Assembly (NCBI RefSeq): GCF_002020355.1
Contig: NZ_MPZV01000002.1
Span: forward strand, 310,001-374,000
Origin: Thioclava sediminum
GTDB taxonomy: Bacteria; Pseudomonadota; Alphaproteobacteria; Rhodobacterales; Rhodobacteraceae
Length of the DNA stretch: 64,000 bases
Direction: 5' to 3'
In this document: positions 34,857 through 46,103 of the stretch, piece by piece
How the letters are laid out: every line of letters starts with the position of its first letter
How positions within the stretch are numbered: the stretch's first letter is position 1
Program-made: the position numbers and the translations under genes
The notes under the pieces: model-generated
What the model was told of the DNA's origin: nothing
Database searches by the model: none
The model's input: the letters and a program-made list of their open reading frames with translations, nothing else

Positions 34857-35567
34857 ATGAGCGACACGATCCCGACCCTGACTCGCATGCCGACACCCGA
34901 ACGCCCTCTGACCGGGCTGACGGTTCTTCTGGTGGAAGATAGCCGCTTCGCCTCGGAAGCCGTGCGGCTGCTGTGCCTGCGCTCGGGCGCGCGAATCCGG
35001 CGCGCCGATTGCCTCGCCTCGGCAGATCGGCATCTCAAGACCTACCGGCCCTCGATCGTGATCGTGGATATGGGCCTGCCCGATGGCTCGGGAAGCGACC
35101 TGATCGCCGAGATACGCGGGACGCGCGGGCCGCATCCGGTGATCCTTGGGACCTCGGGCGACCCCGACCTGAAAAGCGCGGCCCTCGCGGCGGGCGCGGA
35201 CGGGTTTCTGGAAAAGCCGATCGAAAGCCTCGCCGTATTTCAGGAAGCGATCCTGTCGACCCTGCCCGAAGAGATGCGACCGCTCGGCCTGCGCGCGCTT
35301 GCCGATCTTGTGATCGCGCCGGACCCGCTCGCGCTGCGCGACGACCTGCAGCACCTCTCGGAACTGCTGCGCGACACAAAGGGGGCCGACACGCGCGCCC
35401 TGCCCTATGCCGCACATTTCCTTCATAGCATCGCCTGCTCGGCCCATGATGCGGCTCTGGACGATGCGGCGCAGCGCCTGAGACGGTCCGGCGGCCCCTC
35501 ACGCGAAGATATGACCCGGGTCACGCAGATCATAGATGCGCGGATCGCGGCAGCCGGGGCGTTCTGA
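34857..35567 (+). CDS. Response regulator receiver protein with atypical output region
   Basis: 236 aa. Receiver domain at residues 18-140: LLVEDSRF carries the acidic pocket, VIVDMGLPDGSG the phosphoacceptor Asp, and FLEKPIE the conserved Lys. The C-terminal 95 residues are helical with AAHFLHSIACSAHD, which resembles a histidine-phosphotransfer-like bundle rather than a DNA-binding domain. No kinase gene is adjacent. Start ATG 34857. Confidence 0.75.
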   Translation: MSDTIPTLTRMPTPERPLTGLTVLLVEDSRFASEAVRLLCLRSGARIRRADCLASADRHLKTYRPSIVIVDMGLPDGSGSDLIAEIRGTRGPHPVILGTSGDPDLKSAALAAGADGFLEKPIESLAVFQEAILSTLPEEMRPLGLRALADLVIAPDPLALRDDLQHLSELLRDTKGADTRALPYAAHFLHSIACSAHDAALDDAAQRLRRSGGPSREDMTRVTQIIDARIAAAGAF

Positions 35568-35636
35568 CCCGGTTGCGGAACCGCCCCTCCGACATCGCGT
35601 TGCTCAAACAAGTCAACGCAACCGGAGGACAGCCCG

Positions 35637-36113
35637 ATGAGCTCGATCTACGACGCCATCAAGCAAGATCACGACAATCACCGCGCCCTGATGAAGAAGA
35701 TCGCCGATACGTCCGGCGACAGCGCGGAGCGCACGCAGGCGTGGAATGAGTTCTATTATGACATCAAGTCCCACGCCGCCGCCGAGGAAGAGACCTTCTA
35801 TTCCAAGTTGATGACCAAAACCTGGGGGCAGGATTCGGCGCGTCACTCGGTCGAGGAACATGCCGAGCTCGACGATCTGCTCGAAGAGCTCAACGAGATG
35901 GACATGGCGAGCCCCGGTTGGCTGAACAAGTTCCACAAGCTCGAGCATGATTACAATCACCACATGGACGAGGAAGAAGACGAAATCTTCGGCCGCGCCA
36001 AGGACGTGATCGACGAAAGCGAGATCGAGAATTACGGCGAGAAATTCCTCGAGCGTAAGAAGAAAGAGATGAAGCTGGTCGACGAGAAGAAGGAAGACAG
36101 TCTCGAAGACTGA
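35637..36113 (+). CDS. Hemerythrin HHE domain protein
   Basis: 158 aa. Ligand-type motifs IKQDHDNHRAL, SHAAAEEETFY, HSVEEHAELDDLL and LEHDYNHHMDEEEDEIF fit a four-helix HHE bundle binding a di-iron centre. A highly charged Lys/Glu-rich tail ends the protein. Probably senses or buffers oxygen, nitric oxide or iron. Followed by a bidirectional terminator. Confidence 0.82.
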   Translation: MSSIYDAIKQDHDNHRALMKKIADTSGDSAERTQAWNEFYYDIKSHAAAEEETFYSKLMTKTWGQDSARHSVEEHAELDDLLEELNEMDMASPGWLNKFHKLEHDYNHHMDEEEDEIFGRAKDVIDESEIENYGEKFLERKKKEMKLVDEKKEDSLED

Positions 36114-36211
36114 TCGGGGTTTGAGACGTAGGGTGGCTCGGCTTCGGCCAGAGCCCCTTCGCCTTACCCCTCCGCGCCTTTTGCGCTGGCGCGCTCCTCC
36201 ACCGCGAATAG

Positions 36212-36248
36212 AAAAAGGCCCCGCTCCATCCCGAACGGGGCCTTTTAA
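36212..36248. terminator. Bidirectional intrinsic terminator
   Basis: AAAAGGCCCCG (36213-36223) pairs with CGGGGCCTTTT (36236-36246). A-run and T-run flank the stem, so it can end both the hemerythrin transcript (+) and aspS (-). Confidence 0.8.
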
Positions 36249-36267
36249 ATCGGTAACCGTGCGAGGA

Positions 36268-38046
36268 TCAGTCCTCTTGCGGCAGAACCCGCAGGCGCAA
36301 CTCGCGCAGCTGTTCGTTCATCGGCTCCGACGGCGCGCCCATCATCAGGTCTTCGGCGCGCTGGTTCATCGGGAACATGATGACTTCACGGATATTCGCG
36401 GTATCGGCGAGGATCATCACGATCCGGTCGATGCCGGCGGCGCAACCACCGTGCGGCGGGGCGCCGTATTTGAACGCCTTGACCATGCCGCCGAAACGTT
36501 TCTCGACTTCCGACGCCGGGTAGCCCGCGATCTCGAACGCCTTGTACATGGTCTCGAGCTTGTGGTTCCGGATCGCGCCCGAGAGGATCTCGTAGCCGTT
36601 GCAGGCGAGGTCGTACTGGTAGCCTTTGACCTGCAGCGGGTCGCCTTCCAGCGCCTCCATCCCGCCTTGCGGCATCGAGAACGGGTTATGCGAGAAGTCG
36701 ATCTTGCCCTCGTCATCGGCCTCGTACATCGGGAAGTCGACGACCCAGGCGAACTTGAACTTGGTCTTGTCGGTCAGTCCCAGCTCTTCGCCGATCACGT
36801 TGCGCGCACGGCCCGCGACGCCTTCGAAGCTCGACGGCGCGCCGCCGAGGAAGAAGGCCGCATCGCCCTCGCCCAGACCCAGCTGCGCGCGGACCGCCTC
36901 GGTCCGCTCGGGGCCGATATTCTTCGCCAGCGGGCCTGCGCCTTCGAGCGAGCCATCCTCGCCCTTGCGCCAGAAGATGTAGCCCATACCCGGAAGGCCC
37001 TGTTCCTGCGCGAACTTGTTCATCCGGTCGCAGAACTTGCGCGAACCGCCCGTAGGGGCCGGGATCGCACGAATCTCGGTGCCGTCCTGTTCGAGCAGTT
37101 TCGCGAAGATCGCGAAGCCCGAGTCGCGGAAGTGATCGGAGACCACCTGCATCTCGATCGGGTTGCGCAGGTCGGGCTTGTCCGAGCCGTATTTCAGCAT
37201 CGACTCGGCGTAAGGAATGCGCGGCCAGTTCGAGTCGACCGTACGGCCATCGGCGAATTCCTCGAACACGCCCTGGATCACCGGCTGCATCACGTTGAAG
37301 ATGTCTTCCTGCTCGACGAAGCTCATCTCGACGTCCAGCTGGTAGAAGTCGGTCGGCGAGCGGTCGGCGCGCGGGTCTTCGTCACGGAAGCACGGCGCGA
37401 TCTGGAAATACTTGTCGAAGCCGCCGACCATGATCAGCTGCTTGAACTGCTGCGGCGCCTGCGGCAGCGCGTAGAACTTGCCCGGATGCAGACGCGACGG
37501 CACGAGGAAGTCGCGCGCGCCTTCCGGCGACGACGCGGTGATGATCGGCGTCTGGAACTCGTTGAAATCGGCGTCCCACATGCGTTTGCGCATGGATTTC
37601 ACGACGTTCGAGCGCAGGATCATCTTGTCATGCAGGCTCTCGCGGCGCAGGTCGAGGAAGCGATAGGACAGACGCGTTTCTTCGGGATATTCCAGCTCGC
37701 CGAAGACCGGCAGCGGCAGTTCCTCGGACTCGCCCAGGATTTCGATCTCGCGGACATAGACCTCGATCTCGCCGGTCGGAATCTTCGGGTTGATCAGGCT
37801 CTCGTCGCGCAGCTTCACGGTGCCGTCGATGCGGATCACCCATTCGGAGCGCGTTTTTTCCATCGTCTTGAAGGCGGGGCTGTCGCCGTCACAGAGCACC
37901 TGCGTCATACCGTAATGATCGCGAAGATCGATGAAGAGCACCCCCCCGTGATCGCGCACGCGATGGACCCAGCCCGCGAGGCGGACGGTCTCACCGGCGT
38001 TGGCGGCGCTCAGATCGGCGCAGGTATGGCTGCGAAAGGCATGCAT
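36268..38046 (-). CDS. aspS: Aspartyl-tRNA synthetase
   Basis: 592 aa, normal for the bacterial enzyme. The N-terminal anticodon-binding OB domain has [21 protein letters not shown]. Class II catalytic motifs follow: motif 1 region before [22 protein letters not shown], motif 2 in [19 protein letters not shown], and motif 3 in [11 protein letters not shown] near the C-terminus. The bacterial GAD insertion lies in the middle. It charges tRNA-Asp, in alphaproteobacteria often non-discriminating. ATG 38046 has GGGGAG upstream. Confidence 0.95.
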   Translation of the reverse strand: MHAFRSHTCADLSAANAGETVRLAGWVHRVRDHGGVLFIDLRDHYGMTQVLCDGDSPAFKTMEKTRSEWVIRIDGTVKLRDESLINPKIPTGEIEVYVREIEILGESEELPLPVFGELEYPEETRLSYRFLDLRRESLHDKMILRSNVVKSMRKRMWDADFNEFQTPIITASSPEGARDFLVPSRLHPGKFYALPQAPQQFKQLIMVGGFDKYFQIAPCFRDEDPRADRSPTDFYQLDVEMSFVEQEDIFNVMQPVIQGVFEEFADGRTVDSNWPRIPYAESMLKYGSDKPDLRNPIEMQVVSDHFRDSGFAIFAKLLEQDGTEIRAIPAPTGGSRKFCDRMNKFAQEQGLPGMGYIFWRKGEDGSLEGAGPLAKNIGPERTEAVRAQLGLGEGDAAFFLGGAPSSFEGVAGRARNVIGEELGLTDKTKFKFAWVVDFPMYEADDEGKIDFSHNPFSMPQGGMEALEGDPLQVKGYQYDLACNGYEILSGAIRNHKLETMYKAFEIAGYPASEVEKRFGGMVKAFKYGAPPHGGCAAGIDRIVMILADTANIREVIMFPMNQRAEDLMMGAPSEPMNEQLRELRLRVLPQED

Positions 38047-38289
38047 GGGAGGCTCCCCGGATCGAGAATTGCGTATAGTCGCGCCGATACACCCGTTGAG
38101 CGCGCAAAAGTCAAGCTGTGCGGAGGCACACAGGCCCGTCTCGAGCTGTTCACGCGCGCGTGGCTCGAAAAATTGTAAATTTTCGGTTAACTTCAGAGAC
38201 AACGGGAACTTTGGTAATTTCACAAAGGTTGCCGTCATGAAGGCTAACGCTGGAGCCTGCCAAGCCCCGGCATGATCCGGAGAGACCAT

Positions 38290-39528
38290 ATGAGAGCTTG
38301 GGACTCGCTTCTCGACCGAATGTTGCGCCACCTGATCCGCAGGGGCACGCTCGAACTCGTCTATTCGGACGAGACGCTCAGACGCTATGGCGATGGCACC
38401 GGAGAGCCGGTCCGCGTCACCATCGAAAACCCCGACGTGACGCGCAGGATCGTGCTGCGGCCCGATCTCGGCGTCGGCGAAGGCTATATGAACGGCGATT
38501 ACACAATCGCGAATGACGATCTGCGTGGCTTCCTCGCCCTCGCGATCCGCAACCAGACCGGATCCGGCATGCCGTGGTTCGAGAAACCGCGCGAGGCAAG
38601 CCGCTTCTTCGGACGCCGCTTCGCCCAGTTCAACCCGGTCAACAAGGCGCGCACCAATGTGGCGCATCACTATGACCTGTCAGGCGAGCTTTATGACCTC
38701 TTCCTCGATGAGGACCGGCAATATAGCTGCGCCTATTTTGAGCGCCCCGACATGACACTCGAAGAGGCGCAGGAGGCGAAGAAACACCATATCGCCACGA
38801 AACTGTTGATCGAGCCGGGCATGACCGTTCTCGATATCGGTTGCGGCTGGGGTGGCATGGCGCTGACGCTGGCACGCGATTTCGGTGCGAATGTCGTCGG
38901 CGTGACGCTGTCCACCGAACAGCACGCGCTGGCCCGCAAACGGGTGAAAGAGGCTGGCCTCGAAGATAAGATCGACATCCGCCTGACCGATTACCGCGAT
39001 GTGACCGACAAGTTCGACCGGATCGTCTCGGTCGGCATGTTCGAACATGTCGGCGTGCCGCATTACCGCGAGTACTTCTCGAAAGTGCGCGAGCTGTTGA
39101 AACCGGGCGGCGTCTCGCTGATCCATTTCATCGGACGCTCGGGTCCCGGTGGCGCGACCGCCGATTTCATCACGAAATACATCTTCCCCGGCGGCTATTG
39201 CCCGGCCATGTCGGAAGCGTCGAACGCGGTCGAGCATGAAGGCCTCATCACCACCGACCTCGAGGTCTGGCGGCTGCATTACGCGGAAACTCTGCGCCAT
39301 TGGTGCGATCGGTTCGAGGCGAATATCGACAAGGCCGTCGCGCTGTATGACGAGCGGTTCTGCCGGATGTGGCGCTTCTACCTCGTGGCCTCGGAGATGG
39401 CTTTCCGCCATGGCGGGCAGGTCGTGTTCCAGTATCAGCTGGCCCATGAGGTGGGCGACGTGCCGCTGACGCGCGACTACCTCTATCGCGACGAAGACGA
39501 ACAGGAACATCGGCTGGCCGCCGAGTAA
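38290..39528 (+). CDS. Cyclopropane-fatty-acyl-phospholipid synthase family protein
   Basis: 412 aa. The SAM-binding motif [13 protein letters not shown] sits near residue 180 and is preceded by [31 protein letters not shown] and HFIGRSGP are conserved in CFA synthases, which methylenate unsaturated acyl chains in membrane phospholipids. ATG 38290 was chosen over 38272 because GGAGAG precedes it at seven bases. Confidence 0.88.
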   Translation: MRAWDSLLDRMLRHLIRRGTLELVYSDETLRRYGDGTGEPVRVTIENPDVTRRIVLRPDLGVGEGYMNGDYTIANDDLRGFLALAIRNQTGSGMPWFEKPREASRFFGRRFAQFNPVNKARTNVAHHYDLSGELYDLFLDEDRQYSCAYFERPDMTLEEAQEAKKHHIATKLLIEPGMTVLDIGCGWGGMALTLARDFGANVVGVTLSTEQHALARKRVKEAGLEDKIDIRLTDYRDVTDKFDRIVSVGMFEHVGVPHYREYFSKVRELLKPGGVSLIHFIGRSGPGGATADFITKYIFPGGYCPAMSEASNAVEHEGLITTDLEVWRLHYAETLRHWCDRFEANIDKAVALYDERFCRMWRFYLVASEMAFRHGGQVVFQYQLAHEVGDVPLTRDYLYRDEDEQEHRLAAE

Positions 39529-39646
39529 GTCGACCACTCCCTGACCGGGCTGAAATCAGGCTGCGCTCCTCCCGGCGCGCGGCCTGACAGACTTGGACGC
39601 ACGCCCTCGCGTCACCCTGCAACCCGGCTATCGCGTCCTGACCCTC

Positions 39647-39674
39647 TTGCGACGCCTGACCCTTTGCGTATAAA
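39647..39674 (+). promoter_or_regulatory. Candidate sigma-70 promoter of carB
   Basis: TTGCGA (39647-39652) and TATAAA (39669-39674) with a 16-base spacer, 36 bases before the carB ATG. Good -10 match and spacing; no mapped start site. Confidence 0.5.
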
Positions 39675-39710
39675 GCGCCTCAATTTGCGCAGTGACCAGA
39701 GGGGATTCCC

Positions 39711-43040
<3,330 letters not shown>

Positions 43041-43069
43041 GCGACGGATACAATTAGAGAAATGATGTG

Positions 43070-43103
43070 ACTCGCGGAACACGGTTTCCGCGAGTTTCTT
43101 TTT
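43070..43103 (+). terminator. Intrinsic terminator of carB
   Basis: A 10-bp stem ACTCGCGGAA / TTCCGCGAGT with a 6-base loop followed by TTCTTTTT, 30 bases after the carB stop. Confidence 0.85.
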
Positions 43104-43181
43104 CAACCCGGGGTCGATCTTGCTGCGCCTCGGTGGCTCACGCATGGCTGAAGCCTAAAAACAATTTCATGAGGCAAGTTT

Positions 43182-43877
43182 ATGAAGAAATGCGTTTTCG
43201 CAGCCGCGGTCCTTTTCGCGGCGCTCCCGCAAATCTCCAGCGCGGCTGAAATCACCGGCGGCACCGTCGGCATCGGCTTTTCGCAATTCACCGATGACGG
43301 CGATCTCGACAAGACCTCGGCCACCGGCTCGCTCGAAGTCGGGTTCAACCGGCAATTCTCGCTGCAAGGCGATCTGGCCTTCGCGAGTTTCGGCGCAAGC
43401 GATACCGACGCCAACAACGTCGCACTTCACGCGATCTACCACGCCGGTCCGGCCACCTCCTTCGGCGCCTTTGCGGGCCACGACCACGCCGAAGGCGCAG
43501 GGATGGATTACTATGGCCTCGAAGCAGGCCATTCCTACGGCCAGTTCGGCGGCGAAGCCTATGTCTCGCACGCCAAGGAAGACGGCGTCAGCGGCAATCT
43601 GTTCGGCCTGTCGGGGCGCTATGCAGTCAACGACGCGTTCGGCGTGACTGCGGGCTATGACCATATCGACGTCGAGAGCTTCGACGCGAACCGCACGCAG
43701 ATCGGCGTCGACTACAAGCTCGGCAATGTGACGCTGAGCGGCGATTTCGGCCATGCCGATGGCGACGAACTGGGGTCGAGCAACTACGTCTCGGTCGGTG
43801 CGACCTTCGCCTTCGGTCCGCAGCGGCGCACCACGTTCAAGCAGCGTGATCTGATCCGCGTCATCCCCGGTCTCTGA
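43182..43877 (+). CDS. Outer-membrane beta-barrel protein, porin-like
   Basis: 231 aa. Signal peptide ending ISSAA before EITGGTVGIGF. The rest consists of alternating amphipathic strands such as LQGDLAFASFG, VALHAIYHAG, YGLEAGHSYG and VTAGYDHIDVES, typical of a small barrel of perhaps eight to ten strands. No specific substrate. It lies between two intrinsic terminators, so is probably monocistronic. Confidence 0.72.
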   Translation: MKKCVFAAAVLFAALPQISSAAEITGGTVGIGFSQFTDDGDLDKTSATGSLEVGFNRQFSLQGDLAFASFGASDTDANNVALHAIYHAGPATSFGAFAGHDHAEGAGMDYYGLEAGHSYGQFGGEAYVSHAKEDGVSGNLFGLSGRYAVNDAFGVTAGYDHIDVESFDANRTQIGVDYKLGNVTLSGDFGHADGDELGSSNYVSVGATFAFGPQRRTTFKQRDLIRVIPGL

Positions 43878-43897
43878 CCGCGACGCGCTTGCAGGGG

Positions 43898-43926
43898 AAA
43901 GGCGGCCTTTCGGGGCCGCCTTTTTT
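43898..43926 (+). terminator. Intrinsic terminator of the porin-like gene
   Basis: GGCGGCC pairs with GGCCGCC around a short loop and is followed by TTTTTT. On the other strand the flanking AAA-run is shorter. It lies between convergent genes. Confidence 0.85.
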
Positions 43927-43932
43927 ATATAC

Positions 43933-44763
43933 TCAGGCCCGCTGTGCCCGCCGCGCGAGCCAGCTTTGCCACGCGGCCGGAGAGCCCGCGAAGGCGTTCA
44001 TGTCCACGTTCCCCGGCACGCCCGGCACGACACCCGTGCCGCTATATTGCCAGAAGCTCCAATCGGCGCCGGGGTAGCGCTCCATCGGGTGCGCGGTGAC
44101 CGAGCGCAGCCACATCTCATAGCCCGAGAAGCGCGACAGGTCGTTGTCCCGCCAGAAATCGATCGTCGTGTAGATCACCGGTCGCGTACCGTAATGCCGC
44201 GTCAGGGCCGCGAGGAAGCGGTGCATCTCGGCGCGGGTGACATGGGCCGCGGGGCGACGCTGACAGGTGCGCGAGGTGTGGTTCCACTCGATATCCAGCA
44301 CCGGCGGCAGATCGCCCCGGCGGCGCGGCACGTTGCGGATATACCAATCGGCCTGCTCTTCGGGGGAGCGGCAGAAGTAATAGAAGTGATAGGCCCCGAC
44401 CGGCACGCCCGCCGCCCGCGCGCGGGTCGCGTTGATGTGGAAACCCGGATCGGAGTGATCGCCGCCCTCGGTCGCCTTGAGCCACGCGAAGGACACCCCC
44501 GCCGCGCGCGCCCGGCGCCAGTCGATCTCGCCCTGATAGCGCGCCGCGTCGATCCCGTGGACCGGCAACCGCGCCGGCGCCAGACCTTCCCAATCATGCG
44601 GGTCGGTATCGCCGAAGCGCGCGGGAATGCCGCTCGCCCGGTAGTTCGAGGCCGACAACACTGCCGGACGCATCAATTTGGCCTGCTTGCCACTTGGCGC
44701 GCCGCCGCAGCCCGCCAAGGTCAAGGCTGCGCCCGAGACGAAGAACCTGCGTGAAATCCCCAT
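43933..44763 (-). CDS. GH25 family muramidase, probable lipoprotein
   Basis: 276 aa. The N-terminus MGISRRFFVSGAALTLAGCGG has a twin-arginine-like RR and a lipobox-like LAGC. VHGIDAARYQGEIDW, FAWLKATEGGDHSDPGF, GAYHFYYF and PPVLDIEW are the GH25 catalytic strands with the Asp/Glu pair. It should cleave the glycan strand of peptidoglycan. ATG 44763 follows GGGGGAG. Confidence 0.83.
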   Translation of the reverse strand: MGISRRFFVSGAALTLAGCGGAPSGKQAKLMRPAVLSASNYRASGIPARFGDTDPHDWEGLAPARLPVHGIDAARYQGEIDWRRARAAGVSFAWLKATEGGDHSDPGFHINATRARAAGVPVGAYHFYYFCRSPEEQADWYIRNVPRRRGDLPPVLDIEWNHTSRTCQRRPAAHVTRAEMHRFLAALTRHYGTRPVIYTTIDFWRDNDLSRFSGYEMWLRSVTAHPMERYPGADWSFWQYSGTGVVPGVPGNVDMNAFAGSPAAWQSWLARRAQRA

Positions 44764-44802
44764 GCTCACTCCCCCGTGATTTTTTCCCAGCCTCTCATGC
44801 AA

Positions 44803-44840
44803 ACGCCCGCCTGTCATCGCTGACAGGCGGGCGTCTTTTT
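44803..44840. terminator. Strong hairpin terminator
   Basis: A perfect 14-bp stem (ACGCCCGCCTGTCA and its complement) with a 4-base TCGC loop. On the plus strand it is followed by CTTTTT. On the minus strand only TTT follows, but it lies just after the EF-hand gene, so it probably ends that transcript. Confidence 0.7.
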
Positions 44841-44872
44841 ACATCGGCGAGGCTTCGCCTAAGAGGGGGCGC

Positions 44873-45388
44873 TCAGCTCCGGGGGCCGAAATCGGCTTGG
44901 GTCAGCACGCCATCCCCGTTGCGATCGCGCATCGCGAACCACTGATCGGTGCCACCCACGAATTCCGCGCGCGAGATCACCCCGTCGCCATTCGCATCGA
45001 AGGCCCGCAGCCCCTCGGCGGTCGGGATATCGTGGCCCGCGCGCATCGCGTTGCGGCCCTGACCCTGTCGCTTGCCGGGCCCCTGCCCCATGCCCTCGGG
45101 CATCTGGTGCCCCGGACCTTTGCCGGCTTCGCGTTCCATTTCCTTATGCTCGTCGATCATCGCGATTTCGGCGACGGAGTAAGTGTCATCCTCGTGCGCG
45201 TCGAACATCGTAAAGATGTCGCCGCGCCGCTCGCGGGCTTCGGACAGCGTGACGCCGCCATCGCCATCGAGATCCCATTGCAGGAGGAATTCCTGCCCCG
45301 GCACCGGGGCGGTTTGCGCGAACCCCGGAGCGGCACCGAGCAGCAGTGCAGCGGCAAACGGGGCGGCGAGAGAAGCGATGCGTTTCAT
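44873..45388 (-). CDS. Secreted EF-hand calcium-binding protein
   Basis: 171 aa. Signal peptide ends GFAQ near residue 25. Canonical EF-hand loops occur at DLDGDGGVTLSE, DANGDGVISRAEF and DRNGDGVLTQADF, with a degenerate one at FDAHEDDTYSVAEI. A Gly/Met/Gln-rich linker separates the pairs. Probably binds calcium in the periplasm; no enzymatic domain is seen. Confidence 0.82.
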   Translation of the reverse strand: MKRIASLAAPFAAALLLGAAPGFAQTAPVPGQEFLLQWDLDGDGGVTLSEARERRGDIFTMFDAHEDDTYSVAEIAMIDEHKEMEREAGKGPGHQMPEGMGQGPGKRQGQGRNAMRAGHDIPTAEGLRAFDANGDGVISRAEFVGGTDQWFAMRDRNGDGVLTQADFGPRS

Positions 45389-45429
45389 CTGTCTGTCCTT
45401 CGTTAGATATGTCGCTAATGAAACGAAAC

Positions 45430-45454
45430 GGCCCGCGCCTTTCCGGCGCGGGCC
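45430..45454. terminator. GC-rich hairpin after the AhpD-like gene
   Basis: GGCCCGCGCC (45430-45439) pairs perfectly with GGCGCGGGCC (45445-45454) around TTTCC. It follows the AhpD-like stop on the minus strand. No pure T-run, but GTTTCGTTTC follows in that direction. Confidence 0.55.
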
Positions 45455-45481
45455 TGACAACATGTCGCAGAGCGGGGCAGC

Positions 45482-45826
45482 TCAGCCTTTCGCGGCGGCC
45501 AGCTCGTCCCAGCAGCCCAGCGCGTGACCGGCATACATCACCCCCGGGCCACCGCCCATCTGGATCGCCATGGCTAGCACGTCGCCCAGCTCCTCGCGCG
45601 TGCCGCCCGCCTTCATCAGCGCCTCGACATGGAACATGATGCAGGGCTCGCAACGCAGCACGACCGCCATGCCGAGCGCGATGAATTCCTTGGTCTTCAC
45701 ATCGAGCGGCCCGTTCTCCTTCACGGCTTTCGACAGCACACCGAAGCCGCCGACAGCGTCGGGGATCGTCTTGTTCATCACGCGTAGCTCGTTGCGCATC
45801 TCGTCGATTTTCGCCTTGTAGCTCAT
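45482..45826 (-). CDS. Carboxymuconolactone decarboxylase (AhpD-like) family protein
   Basis: 114 aa. CEPCIMFHVEALMKAGGTREEL has the CxxC and following His of AhpD-like peroxidase reductases, and KTKEFIALGMAVVLRC precedes it as usual. Probable thiol redox activity; the true CMD reaction is unlikely. ATG 45826 follows AAGGAG. Confidence 0.83.
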   Translation of the reverse strand: MSYKAKIDEMRNELRVMNKTIPDAVGGFGVLSKAVKENGPLDVKTKEFIALGMAVVLRCEPCIMFHVEALMKAGGTREELGDVLAMAIQMGGGPGVMYAGHALGCWDELAAAKG

Positions 45827-45965
45827 CGCAGGTCTCCTTCGCATTTCGTCCCTCGCGGCGTGACACGGGGCGCGGGCGAAATCCTTGACCTGCGTCAACC
45901 CAAAGGGATGGCGCTGCGTGATGTGACCAAAGTTGAGGGGGCTCCGTCCCCGGCGCGGAACGCGC

Positions 45966-46044
45966 GCCTCCCCCGGGATATTTTCACCAAGCCGAAGACA
46001 GCAGAGTTTTCTCCTTCGCCTTGGCGCAAATATCCCGGGGGGTG
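45966..46044. repeat. Intergenic imperfect-palindrome repeat, copy 1
   Basis: The left end CCTCCCCCGGGATATTTT and the right end AAATATCCCGGGGGG are complementary, with CACCAAGCCGAAG and CTTGGCGC-type inner parts. The same arrangement occurs near 53161 and 56897. It lies in the 277-base gap between the AhpD-like and FAD/GcvT genes. Confidence 0.75.
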
Positions 46045-46103
46045 AATTCGCGCAGCGAAAAGGGGGGCAGCGCCCCCCTTCTCCGGTCTCAATCAATCGA
46101 GGC

